The position numbers and the translations under genes were made by a program. Shown here piece after piece: positions 8,518 through 17,754 of a DNA stretch of 64,000 nt. The stretch comes from Arthrobacter sp. ISL-85 (GTDB lineage: Bacteria > Actinomycetota > Actinomycetes > Actinomycetales > Micrococcaceae). The stretch lies in assembly GCF_018613675.1 (NCBI RefSeq), contig NZ_JAGGPQ010000012.1:111687-175686 (forward strand), read 5' to 3'. Position 1 is the stretch's first letter. Each line of letters starts with the position of its first letter. The notes below the pieces were generated by a model that saw only the letters and a list, made by a program, of their open reading frames with translations, ran no database searches and was not told where the DNA came from.

Positions 8518-9216
8518 CTAGACCGCGCAGCCGTCCGGGCCGCAGGCCTCGGCTTCCGCGGAATTGACCAGGACCAGGGGGTTGGCGTCCTGCCACGCCT
8601 GGTGGAGGGCAGCGGCGAACGTCTCCGTGGGCTGGGCGCCGGACAACCCGAATTTCCGGTCTATCACGAAGAACGGGACCCCGCTGATCCCCAGGCCACG
8701 GGCCTCCTGGAAATCGAACCGGACCTCGTCCGAGTACTTGTCCGTGGTGAAGAGTTCCTCCACCTCGTTGGCCGGCAGGCCCAGGCTGTGGCCCAGGGAG
8801 GACAGGTAATCCCGGTTTCCAATGTCCTTGCCGTGCTCGAAGTGGTCGCTGAGCAGGCGCTCCTTGGCCGCATCCTGCCTGCCATGGGCTGCCGCGAGGT
8901 GGATCAGGCGGTGAGCGGTGAAACTGTTGGCCACCACTACCTTGTCGAACCTGTAGTCCAGCCCTTCACCCTTGGCTTGCTCTGCCACATGCTCGAACAT
9001 CTCCGAAACCTGCGGGGCCGGCATGCCCTTGCGGCTGCTCAGGTACTCCAGTTCGGTCCCGTCGTAGTGGTCCGGCAATGTTGGGTCCAGCTGGTAGCTG
9101 CGCCACACCACGTCGACAGCCTCACGGTGCGGAAATGCTGCCAGGGCAGCCTCGAACCGGCGCTTGCCGATGAAACACCACGGGCAGGCAACATCTGACC
9201 AGATCTCAATCTTCAT
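8518..9216 (-). CDS. DsbA family oxidoreductase (FrnE-like)
   Basis: The 232-aa product begins MKIEIWSDVACPWCFIGKRRF, with a CPWC active site at residues 11-14 in a thioredoxin fold with helical insertion, as in FrnE and related polyketide-cluster DsbA-like proteins. There is no signal peptide, so it is cytoplasmic. It probably catalyses dithiol/disulfide chemistry in redox stress or on small molecules. The cis-Pro loop GVPFFVIDRKF is present. A GTG at 9225 in frame is an alternative start; ATG 9216 matches the family N-terminus better. The tail CGPDGC contains two extra cysteines. Confidence 0.88.
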   Translation of the reverse strand: MKIEIWSDVACPWCFIGKRRFEAALAAFPHREAVDVVWRSYQLDPTLPDHYDGTELEYLSSRKGMPAPQVSEMFEHVAEQAKGEGLDYRFDKVVVANSFTAHRLIHLAAAHGRQDAAKERLLSDHFEHGKDIGNRDYLSSLGHSLGLPANEVEELFTTDKYSDEVRFDFQEARGLGISGVPFFVIDRKFGLSGAQPTETFAAALHQAWQDANPLVLVNSAEAEACGPDGCAV

Positions 9217-9434
9217 GCCGTGCACAACCTGCAGGCTCCGGCCACCATTCCGGGTGCCACTATGAGATGCCCCACAAGCAGGTCTTGTGGTGGGGGCTTT
9301 CCTGCGGAATAGTCGGATCAGAGGTCAAGCAGGAGGCCCGTTCAAAGCTTAAACACCGCGGTGGATGCCCATGCCCGGTGGAGTACCGCCCGGCCAGCTG
9401 GGGAGCCCGGCCTGTCAAACCTGTGAGGCCAGGA

Positions 9435-10496
9435 ATGCGGATTGGACTTGTGACAGGGCCGTGGATTACGGTGCCGCCGGCAACCTACGGTGGAACCGAA
9501 CGAGTGGTGGACACGCTGGCCAGGGGCTTCGCGGCGGCCGGGCATGAGGTGCTGTTGGCGGCGCCCGCGGACAGCACATGCCCAGTGCAGCTCGTTCCCG
9601 GGATGCGGCCCACCGATTACGGCGGATTGGGGACCACGCTCTCCGAGCTCAGCCACGTGGTCAGGGCGTACGAGGGGCTCCAGGACGTGGACATCATCCA
9701 CGACCACACCCTGGCCGGCCCCCTCTACCTGCACCGGCCGGTCGCGGTGCCGGTGGCCACAACCATCCACGGCCCCCTTCACGCGCAGGCGGCGGATATC
9801 TACCGAGCCGTCGCACGGAAGGGCGCCGTCATTGCTATTTCAAGGGACCAGGCTTCCCATGCCCCCGACGTTCCGGTCACCCGCGTGATCCACCACGGCA
9901 TGGACTTGTCCGCCGTACCGGTGGGCACCGGAAGCGGCGGATACTTGTGCTTCGTGGGACGGTCGTCGCCGGACAAGGGACTGGTAGAAGCCATCACCAT
10001 CGCGCGGCAGGCCGGGATCCACCTCAAGATCGCGGTCAAGATGCGGGAACCGGAGGAGGTGCGCTACTTCCGGGAAGTCATCGAACCGATGCTGGGACCC
10101 AATGAGGACTTCGTGGGCGAGGTGGATGATGCCGCAAAGTACCGGCTGATGGGGGAGGCGTTGGGTTTCCTGAATCCGATTCAATGGGCCGAACCGTTCG
10201 GGCTGGTGATGATCGAGGCCCTGGCCACCGGCACTCCCGTAATCGGCACCTACATCGGCTCCGCCCCGGAGATTGTCAAGCACGGGCGCACAGGGTTCCT
10301 GGGAAAGACGGCGGAACTGGCCGGGCTGGTTCCGGCAGCTGCGGCCCTGGACAGGGCGGAGTGCCGCAACGCGGTGGTGGAGAGGTTCAGTGCGGAACGG
10401 ATGGTCGGCGAGCACCTGGAACTCTACAGCGACCTTATTGAAGGGAGGCTGCCTCCAGGGGTTCCGCACGGTACTCGGTTGCACCAGAATCGATAG
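9435..10496 (+). CDS. Glycosyltransferase family 4 protein
   Basis: The 353-aa product has a GT-B layout. The N-terminal domain begins MRIGLVTGPW with the glycine-rich PPATYGGTERVV loop. The C-terminal domain carries FVGRSSPDKGL, and the nucleotide-sugar site EPFGLVMIEALATGTPVI with the EX7E pattern. It transfers a sugar from an NDP donor; acceptor unknown. AGG lies just before ATG 9435, and the long open frame upstream lacks coding character. The next gene, a debranching-like enzyme, starts 59 bp downstream on the same strand, so the pair may act on the same glucan or glycoside. Confidence 0.88.
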   Translation: MRIGLVTGPWITVPPATYGGTERVVDTLARGFAAAGHEVLLAAPADSTCPVQLVPGMRPTDYGGLGTTLSELSHVVRAYEGLQDVDIIHDHTLAGPLYLHRPVAVPVATTIHGPLHAQAADIYRAVARKGAVIAISRDQASHAPDVPVTRVIHHGMDLSAVPVGTGSGGYLCFVGRSSPDKGLVEAITIARQAGIHLKIAVKMREPEEVRYFREVIEPMLGPNEDFVGEVDDAAKYRLMGEALGFLNPIQWAEPFGLVMIEALATGTPVIGTYIGSAPEIVKHGRTGFLGKTAELAGLVPAAAALDRAECRNAVVERFSAERMVGEHLELYSDLIEGRLPPGVPHGTRLHQNR

Positions 10497-10555
10497 GGGC
10501 AGAACTGCTTTCCCGATCCACCGGGGCAGCGTCCCCTCAGAAGGGAGTCTTTTCC

Positions 10556-12736
10556 ATGACCGCCTGGAATGCAGACAATGAGGCAACGGTGTCCGAATCC
10601 GGCTCAGTGACTGTCCTGGAGGGCTCATCCTTTTGTATCTCGTCCGGCAGCGGCGACATCAGTCCCGATGCAGGCACGAACGGCGTCTTCTACCAGGACA
10701 CGCGGATCGTTTCACGCTGGATGCTGCGGATCAACGGGTCGCTCCGCGAACCGCTTTCTGCCCAGCGGCCCCAACCGTTCCAGGCCACCTTCGTGGGGCG
10801 GGCAAAATGGCCGGACGGCAGGTTCGACAGCCCGCTGGTGGTCCGTCAGGTCCGGCATATCGGCCCAGGCCTGCAGGACGACATCACCTTGGAAAACTAC
10901 GCAGCCGAACCCGTGGAATGCGATATCGAACTCCTCGTGGACGCTGACCAGGCCGACCTGTTCGACGTCAAGGGCGGGCGCACCACGGGCCCGGATGACA
11001 CCAGCCGGACGGTGTCGGAGGGCCGGCTTGTCATCGAGGCAGCCCGGCACGGCCAGCAGCGCGGGTCCGCCGTCGGGGCCCGTGGTGCGGAAGTCAGCAC
11101 TGACGGCCTGCGCTTCCGTGTAACTGTTCCGGCGCGGGGGAAATGGGCCGTCAGCGTGATCGTGGTGCCGTTGGTGAACGGGGAAGCTCCGGAAAAACCC
11201 TTCAAGGAAGGACAGCTGCCACACCACCGCGAAGGCGTGCGCCGGCACCTGGCCTGGGAGGAAAACGTCCCGAGGATCAGCATCGAGGACTCCCATCTCC
11301 AGGACCTGCTCAACCGGAGCCAGAGCGATCTTGGTGCGCTGCGCATCTTCGACGCACACCACCCTGAACGGGCAGCGGTAGCTGCCGGCGCACCCTGGTT
11401 CATGGCCCTGTTCGGGCGGGACTCCCTGTTGACCTCCTACATGAGCATGATGGTCAACCCGAACCTGGCGCTGGGCACCCTGCAGACCTTGGCCGGGATC
11501 CAGGGAAAGAAAGTAGACCCGGATTCGGAGGAGGAACCGGGACGGATCCCGCACGAGGTCCGACTGGGCGTGACGGCGGGACTCTCCCTGGGCGGCAGCG
11601 CGTACTACGGCACAGCGGACGCAACCCCGCTCTTCGTAGCGGTCCTTGGCGAACTAAGCCGCTGGGGACTTTCCAGGGAAAAGATCCAGCCGCTTCTGGC
11701 ACACGCAGACCGTGCACTGGAATGGATCGAAAAGTACGGCGACCGGGACGGCGACGGATTCGTAGAATATCTCCGCGCCAACGAGCACGGCCTGGTCAAC
11801 CAAGGCTGGAAGGACTCCTGGGACGGCATCAATTTCGCTGACGGCACCATCGCCGAGGCCCCCATCGCCCTGTGCGAGGTCCAGGCCTATGTGTACTCGG
11901 CCTATCTGGGCAGGTCACTGCTGGCGCACTGGAGCGGTGACACCGCTTTGGAGATGTATTGGGCGGACAAGGCCGCGGCCTTCAAAGAGGAGTTCAACAA
12001 GAAGTTCTGGATGCCGGACAAGGGCTACTTCGCCGTGGCGCTGGACAAGGACAAGCGTCCGGTCGACGCGCTGACCTCCAACATCGGCCACTGCCTGTGG
12101 ACCGGCATCGTGGACCAGGACAAAGCGGTGTCAGTGATGGAGCACCTGATGTCTCCGCAAATGTTCACGGGCTGGGGGATCCGTACGCTGGCCTCTGACA
12201 TGGGCGCCTACAACCCCGTCAGCTACCACAACGGCTCCGTCTGGCCGCACGATACCGCGCTGGTGGCTACTGGCCTGATGCGCTACGGCTTTGTTGATGA
12301 GGCCAAGCGGGTGGCCCTGGGGATCTTCGACGCCGCAGCACATTTTGACGGCCGGCTGCCGGAACTGTTCTGCGGCTTTGACCGGGGCGAGTTCCCCAGC
12401 CCGGTGCCGTACCCCACCGCATGCTCCCCGCAGGCATGGGCTGCGGCTGCTCCGATCCAGCTGGCACGGATCCTGCTCCGCTTCGATCCCGTCTTCACCC
12501 GCGGCGTGGTGCACCTGTCACCCATCCTGCCCGAGGTTGTGGGCTCGTTCCGGGCGGAAAACGTCATGCTGGACTCGAGCCGGGTCACTATCAGCGCAGC
12601 CGGGACAACGGGCAACATCGAGGGGCTGCCCCCGGGCCTCAAGCTCCTGGCCGAGCCGCGCCCGCCGCTGGCCTACCCGCCGAACGGTTTTGTCGGCAGT
12701 CCGGTCGATCACGGGCTGAACCATCCGGGAGCCTGA
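10556..12736 (+). CDS. Glycogen debranching-like enzyme (amylo-alpha-1,6-glucosidase family)
   Basis: The 726-aa product has an N-terminal beta-rich GDE_N_bis domain (about residues 20-210, with GTNGVFYQDTRIVSRW) followed by an (alpha/alpha)6 barrel of the GH63/GH133 type. Visible catalytic-region motifs are APWFMALFGRDSLLTS, DGDGFVEYLRAN..NQGWKDSWDG, and NGSVWPHDTALVA. Related enzymes hydrolyse alpha-glucosidic linkages in trehalose-, glucosylglycerate- or glycogen-like substrates. AGAAGGGAG precedes ATG 10556 at good spacing. The upstream GT4 gene is probably co-transcribed. Exact substrate is uncertain. Confidence 0.88.
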   Translation: MTAWNADNEATVSESGSVTVLEGSSFCISSGSGDISPDAGTNGVFYQDTRIVSRWMLRINGSLREPLSAQRPQPFQATFVGRAKWPDGRFDSPLVVRQVRHIGPGLQDDITLENYAAEPVECDIELLVDADQADLFDVKGGRTTGPDDTSRTVSEGRLVIEAARHGQQRGSAVGARGAEVSTDGLRFRVTVPARGKWAVSVIVVPLVNGEAPEKPFKEGQLPHHREGVRRHLAWEENVPRISIEDSHLQDLLNRSQSDLGALRIFDAHHPERAAVAAGAPWFMALFGRDSLLTSYMSMMVNPNLALGTLQTLAGIQGKKVDPDSEEEPGRIPHEVRLGVTAGLSLGGSAYYGTADATPLFVAVLGELSRWGLSREKIQPLLAHADRALEWIEKYGDRDGDGFVEYLRANEHGLVNQGWKDSWDGINFADGTIAEAPIALCEVQAYVYSAYLGRSLLAHWSGDTALEMYWADKAAAFKEEFNKKFWMPDKGYFAVALDKDKRPVDALTSNIGHCLWTGIVDQDKAVSVMEHLMSPQMFTGWGIRTLASDMGAYNPVSYHNGSVWPHDTALVATGLMRYGFVDEAKRVALGIFDAAAHFDGRLPELFCGFDRGEFPSPVPYPTACSPQAWAAAAPIQLARILLRFDPVFTRGVVHLSPILPEVVGSFRAENVMLDSSRVTISAAGTTGNIEGLPPGLKLLAEPRPPLAYPPNGFVGSPVDHGLNHPGA

Positions 12737-12757
12737 ACCACCCAGCAACTGAACCGC

Positions 12758-13291
12758 TCAGGGCAGGGCGCGTTCCAGTACGAAGTCGTGCTCCACGGTG
12801 CTGCCAAGACGGAAGGACTTGGTCCCCACCGTGCGGAAGCCTGACTTTCCGTAGAAGCGGATGGCACGCGCGTTCTGGCTGTTCACGCCAAGCCAGGCCC
12901 CGGCCCCACCGGATGCCGCCGCCGCCTGGAGGCTTGCGTGCATGAGTTCGGCCGCAGCTCCCAGCCCGTGATAGTCGGGGTGGACATAGCACTTGCTGAT
13001 TTCCACGGATGGCAGCAGCGTCAGCACGGAGGCCACGTCCGGGTCCGCGGCAGGCCTGTCCACCAGGAGGCTGTAACCGTTAAGCTGCCCGCCGGCGTCG
13101 ATGACCAGGATGGTGGTGTCCGGGTCCGCAAGGTACCCCTTGAAGTGTTCCTCACTCAACGTGTTGGCCAGGTGGGCGGCAATGTCGTTGGGTGAGGACG
13201 ACGGCGGGCAGGCCAGCGGAAAGGTGACGGCCGCCAGCGCAGCCAGCGGGCCGGCGTCGTCCGCTGTTGCCCTGCGGATGGTGTGGGTCAT
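12758..13291 (-). CDS. GNAT family N-acetyltransferase
   Basis: The 177-aa product carries the GNAT core: the acetyl-CoA binding segment VEISKCYVHPDYHGLGAAAELM, with a degenerate Q/RxxGxG/A loop, and the NARAIRFYGKSGFRTVG block near the C-terminus. It would acetylate an amine on a protein or metabolite; target unknown. GGAGAGA lies upstream of ATG 13291. It starts 14 bp after the stop of the hydroxyacid dehydrogenase, so the two are probably one transcription unit. Confidence 0.88.
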   Translation of the reverse strand: MTHTIRRATADDAGPLAALAAVTFPLACPPSSSPNDIAAHLANTLSEEHFKGYLADPDTTILVIDAGGQLNGYSLLVDRPAADPDVASVLTLLPSVEISKCYVHPDYHGLGAAAELMHASLQAAAASGGAGAWLGVNSQNARAIRFYGKSGFRTVGTKSFRLGSTVEHDFVLERALP

Positions 13292-13305
13292 GCGCTCTCT
13301 CCAGG

Positions 13306-14265
13306 TCAGGTGGTGATGGTTCGGATGGGGGAGCCGGCCAGCCACGCGGTGACGTCCTCAAGGGCGCCGCCGTAGAACTGCCGGTAACTTTCCTGGGTGA
13401 CGTAGCCCAGGTGGGGGGAGAGCACGGTGTTGGGTGCAGCCAGGAGCGGGTGCCCGGCCTGCAGCGGTTCCTGGTCGAAGACGTCCAGGGCGGCGCCGCG
13501 GATCCACCCGTCGTTGAGCGCCTTGATCAGCGCCTCCTGGTCCACCAGTGCCCCGCGGGCGGTATTCACCAGGATGCCTTCCGGGCCCAGCAGCCGCAGT
13601 TCAGCCTCTCCCACCGTGTTCTCGGACCGAGGGGAGAGCCGCAGATGGAGGGTTACGACGTCGGCCACCGTGAAAAGCTCGTCCTTGGACACCCGCCGGG
13701 CGCCCGCTTCCTTGGCTGCTTCCGGCGTGAGGTTCTGGCTCCACGCCACCACGTCCATGCCGAATGCCTGCCCGTACGCGGCCACCCGCCGGCCGATCTT
13801 GCCCAGCCCCACGACGCCCAGGGTCTTCCCGGCCAGCTCGAAACCCACGGTGGACTGCCACGTCCCTGCCCGGAGGGAGTTCTCCTCTGCGGGAAGGTGC
13901 CGGGCGATGGCGAGCAGGAGGGCCCAGGCCAGTTCCGGAGCGGCGGTGGGTGAGCCGGGCGTGCCGCACACGGTCACGCCGTGTTCCGCTGCGGCTTCCA
14001 GGTCGATGGCGGCGTTCGCCATTCCGGTGGTGACCAGCAACTCGAGTGCCGGCAGCTGCTCGAATACCTCGCGCGGGAACGCCGTCCGTTCCCGCATCGC
14101 GATCACCATGGTGGTGTCTGCCAGCGCCGAAACCAGGGCGTCCCGGGACGCGAATGGCTCACGGTATGACGTCACTGCTACACCCTCAGCCTCCAAAGCC
14201 GTGAAGTCGGCGAAGCCGTGGGCCACGTCCTGGTAGTCGTCGAGGATGGCAAGGCGGTGGGTCAT
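13306..14265 (-). CDS. D-isomer specific 2-hydroxyacid dehydrogenase
   Basis: The 319-aa product has the split catalytic domain around a Rossmann domain. The NAD motif is TLGVVGLGKIGRRVA, the signature DVVTLHLRLS follows, and the catalytic residues are the Arg in NTARGALVD, Glu in FDQEPL, and His in VLSPHLGYVT. It interconverts a 2-ketoacid and a D-2-hydroxyacid with NAD(P)H; the substrate is not evident, with phosphoglycerate and glyoxylate-type acids as possibilities. ATG 14265 begins the conserved MTHRLAILDDYQDVA start. Upstream of and co-directional with the GNAT gene. Confidence 0.9.
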   Translation of the reverse strand: MTHRLAILDDYQDVAHGFADFTALEAEGVAVTSYREPFASRDALVSALADTTMVIAMRERTAFPREVFEQLPALELLVTTGMANAAIDLEAAAEHGVTVCGTPGSPTAAPELAWALLLAIARHLPAEENSLRAGTWQSTVGFELAGKTLGVVGLGKIGRRVAAYGQAFGMDVVAWSQNLTPEAAKEAGARRVSKDELFTVADVVTLHLRLSPRSENTVGEAELRLLGPEGILVNTARGALVDQEALIKALNDGWIRGAALDVFDQEPLQAGHPLLAAPNTVLSPHLGYVTQESYRQFYGGALEDVTAWLAGSPIRTITT

Positions 14266-14408
14266 GGGTGTCCTTCGCAGTGTCCTACGTCCTTGGGTCA
14301 CGTTCATGGTATGGCAGGGCTGGCCGGACGGGTGCCTGAAACTCCAGCAACGCCAGGCGTGATAGCAATGGGAGTGATGAATCCACGCCCACTCCCGATT
14401 TTGCCCCT

Positions 14409-15602
14409 GTGAGCGGCCGCGTCCTGTCCCGCATCCCGAAAAGCTGGGTCCTGCTGGCCTGCATCGGCCTGCTGGCGCTGAACCTCCGCGGCCCCTTCGT
14501 TGCCGTCGCACCCCTGGTGGGCCTCATGCAGGCGGAACTGCACTTTTCGCCGGTCATGCTGGGGCTGTTGACCAGCATCCCCGTGCTTTGCTTTTCGCTG
14601 GCGGCTCCGCTGGCGTCCCTGGCGGCCCGGAAGTTCGGTGCAGAGTTCGCGGTGACGCTGACCATCCTGGGCGTGCTGGCCGGCGTGCTGCTCCGTTCCG
14701 CAGGAGGACCGGCGCTGGTGGTGGCCGGCACGGTGGTCATCGGTGTGGCCATCACTGTGGGCAACATTGCGGTGCCGCTGATCATCCGCCGGGACTTCGC
14801 CCCGCGGCGGCAGGGGACCGCGATGGGGATCTACACCGCCGCCCTGAACATCGGGTCCTTCCTGACCTCGGTGGCCACGGCCCCGCTGGCGGCAGTGACT
14901 GGGTGGCGGCTGACGCTGGCCGCCGTCGCGGTTTTGGCCGTGGCCGCAGTGGTGGTCTGGGTGCTGGCAGTGGGGCCGCGGACGGCATTCCTGGTCGAGG
15001 CCGGGGACGGCGGCGACACGGCCCGGGTCCCGGCGGGCCGTTCGGGCTGGATCACGTTCGGGCTCACGGCGGGCTTCGGCGGCCAGGCGTTCTCCTACTA
15101 CGGCGTCACGGCCTGGCTGCCGAGCTACCTGCACGACGAGCTGGGCATGAATGCCGCACAGGCCGGCGCCGCGTCCTCGATTTTCCAGATCCTCGCCATC
15201 GTGGGCGGCCTTGGCGTGCCCTTCGCGGCCAAATACCTGAGTACGACGGCGGTGGCGGTCACCCTGGGTGCGTTGTGGCTCGCCGTTCCGGCGGGACTGC
15301 TGTTCCTGCCGCAGCTGTGGTGGCTGTGGTCCACCTCAGGCGGGATCGCCCAGGGAGGCGGCATCACCCTGATCTTCATCGCCATCATCAAGCTTGCCCG
15401 CGACCAGGCCTCCGCCGGCTGGATGTCCGCCACCGTCCAGGGCCTGGGCTACTGCCTCGCCGCCGTGGCCCCGCCGTTGGTGGGCTTCGTCCACGACAGC
15501 TCCGGATCGTGGACGCCGGCCCTGCTGGTCATCCTGGTGTCGGTGCTGACCTTCTTCGTCAGCACCACCCTGTCCGTGCGGCAGGTGCCGAAGGGGCGCT
15601 GA
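14409..15602 (+). CDS. MFS transporter, CynX/NimT family
   Basis: The 397-aa integral membrane protein has about 12 predicted helices. The early segment LALNLRGPFVAVAPLVG is characteristic of the CynX/NimT (cyanate / 2-nitroimidazole) branch of the major facilitator superfamily. It exports or imports a small organic compound; the substrate is unknown. The start is GTG 14409. It overlaps by 4 bp the end of a 14-codon reading frame (ATG 14368 to TGA 14412), which could couple translation, as no strong ribosome site precedes the GTG. A periodic inverted array lies 49 bp after the stop. Confidence 0.87.
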   Translation: MSGRVLSRIPKSWVLLACIGLLALNLRGPFVAVAPLVGLMQAELHFSPVMLGLLTSIPVLCFSLAAPLASLAARKFGAEFAVTLTILGVLAGVLLRSAGGPALVVAGTVVIGVAITVGNIAVPLIIRRDFAPRRQGTAMGIYTAALNIGSFLTSVATAPLAAVTGWRLTLAAVAVLAVAAVVVWVLAVGPRTAFLVEAGDGGDTARVPAGRSGWITFGLTAGFGGQAFSYYGVTAWLPSYLHDELGMNAAQAGAASSIFQILAIVGGLGVPFAAKYLSTTAVAVTLGALWLAVPAGLLFLPQLWWLWSTSGGIAQGGGITLIFIAIIKLARDQASAGWMSATVQGLGYCLAAVAPPLVGFVHDSSGSWTPALLVILVSVLTFFVSTTLSVRQVPKGR

Positions 15603-15650
15603 GCCGGCTGCCGCCGTCGTGCACCCCTCCCCACCCCAGCCGGGCCCCAG

Positions 15651-15751
15651 ACGCCCGCTCACTTAACGCAACAAACACGACGACGCCCGCTCACTTTCTT
15701 CAGGAAAGTGAGCGGGCGTTTTGGGTCTTCCCGCAGGACGTGAGCGGGCGT
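15651..15751. repeat. Periodic inverted array, 32-bp unit (copy 1); inner hairpin is a terminator candidate
   Basis: Core ACGCCCGCTCAC occurs at 15651-15662 and 15683-15694. Its reverse complement occurs at 15708-15719 and 15740-15751. Same-strand cores are exactly 32 bp apart on both sides. The inner pair forms a perfect 16-bp stem (15683-15698 with 15704-15719) with loop TTCAG, followed by TTTT. It lies between convergent genes (MFS and aceB), so it may end both transcripts. Same family as 20736-20900 and 45045-45177. Confidence 0.92.
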
Positions 15752-15846
15752 GTGGGTAGTGCTCCGTCGCCGGGCCGGCGCCCCGGATTTCGGGGGGCCT
15801 GTTGCGAAGGGCGTGCCGGCCCGGCGGACGGAAGTTGTGCGCTGCC

Positions 15847-17499
15847 TTAGGCCGCGGCCAGCTCCTCGACGGTGGCCTTTTCGCGGGCTTCGGTCAGGTA
15901 GCGGGCGTAGGCGGGGAGGGTGAGGAAGGAAGGGAACTCGGTGGCCAGGGTGACTTCCTCGAAGATGTCGCGCGCGTCCTCGAACCGGTCGCCGTCAAAG
16001 CGCTCCAGCCGGCTGAATTCCTCGTCCAGGAGCTCCTCCACCCATTCGTGGCTGATGATCTCGCCGTGGTCGGTGATGGCCCGGGCGTAGATCCACTGCC
16101 AGAGCTGGGAGCGGGAGATCTCGGCGGTGGCGGCGTCCTCCATGAGGTTGTGGATGGCGACTGCGCCGTTGCCGCGGAGCCAGGACTCGATGTAGCGGAT
16201 GCCCACTTCGATGTTGTTCCGGATGCCCTGTTCGGTGATGGTGCCGTGCAGGGAAGCGATGTCGATGAGGGCGCGGTCATCCGGGTGGACGTCCTCGCGG
16301 AGCCGGTCCAGCTGGTTGGGCTTGTTCCCGAGGACTCCGTCGAAAACCTCGCGGCAGACGGGCACCAGGTCCGGGTGGGCCACCCACGAACCGTCGAAGC
16401 CGTCGTTGGCCTCGCGGGTTTTGTCCGTGCGGACCTTTTCGAGGGCGTTGGCGTTGGCCTCCGGGTCCTTGCGGTTGGGAACCGCGGCGGCCATGCCGCC
16501 GATGGCCATGGCGCCGCGCTTGTGGCAGGCCCGGACCAGCTGTTCGGTGTAGGCGCGCATGAACGGGGCGGTCATGGTCACCTGGCCGCGGTCCGGCAGG
16601 ACGAAGCGGGGCCCGCGGGTGCGGAAGTTCTTGATGATGGAGAAGATGTAGTCCCAGCGGCCGGCGTTCAGGCCTGCGGCGTGGTCGCGCAGTTCATAGA
16701 GGATCTCCTCCATTTCGAAGGCGGCGGTGATGGTCTCGATCAGCACGGTGGCGCGGATGGTGCCCTGCGGGATGCCGAGCAGGTCCTGGGCAAGGATGAA
16801 GATGTCATTCCACAGCCGGGCTTCGAGGTGGTTTTCAATCTTGGGCAGGTAGAAGTACGGGCCCTTGCCCTGGGCCAGCAGGCGGCGGGCGTTGTGGAAG
16901 AAGAACAGGCCGAAGTCCACAATGCCGCCGGGGATGGGGGCGCCGTCGATGAGCATGTGCTTCTCCGGCAGGTGCCAGCCACGGGGCCGGACCACGATGG
17001 TAGGCAGCTCCCCGGCCGGACGGAGCTTGTATTCCTTGCCCTCTTCACTGGTAAAATCGATCCGGCGCTCCAGGGCATCGGTAAGGTTCAGCTGGCCCTT
17101 GATGACGTTCCGCCACATGGGGGTGGAGGAGTCCTCCATGTCCGCCAGCCACACTTTGGCACCGGAGTTCAGGGCGTTGATGGTCATCTTCTTGTCCACC
17201 GGGCCGGTGATCTCCACCCGGCGGTCCTCCAGTCCGGGTGCCGGGGGAGCCACCCGCCAGGAAGCATCATTCCGGATGTGCTCGGTCTCCCGGAGGAACC
17301 TTGGGTCCTGCCCGGCAGCGATGTCAGCCCGCCGTGTACGCCGAGCCTGCAGCAGCTCCTGCCTCCGGTCAGCAGTAGCCCGGTGCAGCTTGGCGATGAA
17401 GGACAGGGCGTCCGGCGTCAGCACCTCATCCTGCCGGCAAATGGGCTGCGCGGTCATGGTAATGCCATTGATAGTGAAGCTATCGGTGAAGCTGTTCAT
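15847..17499 (-). CDS. aceB: Malate synthase A
   Basis: The 550-aa product matches the ~530-residue A-type enzyme throughout. Visible landmarks are [20 protein letters not shown] near residue 105, [13 protein letters not shown], the [19 protein letters not shown] block, [13 protein letters not shown], and [15 protein letters not shown]. It condenses glyoxylate with acetyl-CoA to malate, completing the glyoxylate shunt for growth on acetate and fatty acids. AAGGAGACTGAG precedes ATG 17499. It lies 255 bp downstream of aceA on the same strand with its own spacer, so it may have a separate promoter while sharing RamB-type control. Confidence 0.97.
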   Translation of the reverse strand: MNSFTDSFTINGITMTAQPICRQDEVLTPDALSFIAKLHRATADRRQELLQARRTRRADIAAGQDPRFLRETEHIRNDASWRVAPPAPGLEDRRVEITGPVDKKMTINALNSGAKVWLADMEDSSTPMWRNVIKGQLNLTDALERRIDFTSEEGKEYKLRPAGELPTIVVRPRGWHLPEKHMLIDGAPIPGGIVDFGLFFFHNARRLLAQGKGPYFYLPKIENHLEARLWNDIFILAQDLLGIPQGTIRATVLIETITAAFEMEEILYELRDHAAGLNAGRWDYIFSIIKNFRTRGPRFVLPDRGQVTMTAPFMRAYTEQLVRACHKRGAMAIGGMAAAVPNRKDPEANANALEKVRTDKTREANDGFDGSWVAHPDLVPVCREVFDGVLGNKPNQLDRLREDVHPDDRALIDIASLHGTITEQGIRNNIEVGIRYIESWLRGNGAVAIHNLMEDAATAEISRSQLWQWIYARAITDHGEIISHEWVEELLDEEFSRLERFDGDRFEDARDIFEEVTLATEFPSFLTLPAYARYLTEAREKATVEELAAA

Positions 17500-17754
17500 C
17501 TCAGTCTCCTTAAAGACGAAAGGGAAGTTCGACGGCGGGACTTGCCTGAGTGGGTGCGGCCGGGAACGGAAATCCTCCGCGTGCTATCCCCATCCCCGAC
17601 GTAAGACCTCGCAAAGCTCGGTCGACGCCGGGGACAGGGCCCCTTTACGCACGCTTCCGGATTCCCCCTCCCGACCAGGCGACGTCACGCTTACGTGTGT
17701 GCCGCCGTCGTGCCTCTTCGGTGAGCGAAGCGAATAACTCACCTTGGGCGGAAA

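Noticed and set aside
14368..14412. 14-codon leader peptide before the CynX transporter
   Set aside because: It overlaps the GTG start and could couple translation, but nothing else supports it as a gene.
15802..17604. A 600-residue open frame opposite aceB
   Set aside because: Antisense shadow; malate synthase is unmistakable on the other strand.
17500..17754. Regulatory RNA or riboswitch between aceA and aceB
   Set aside because: Only weak imperfect stems are seen, with no known riboswitch pattern.
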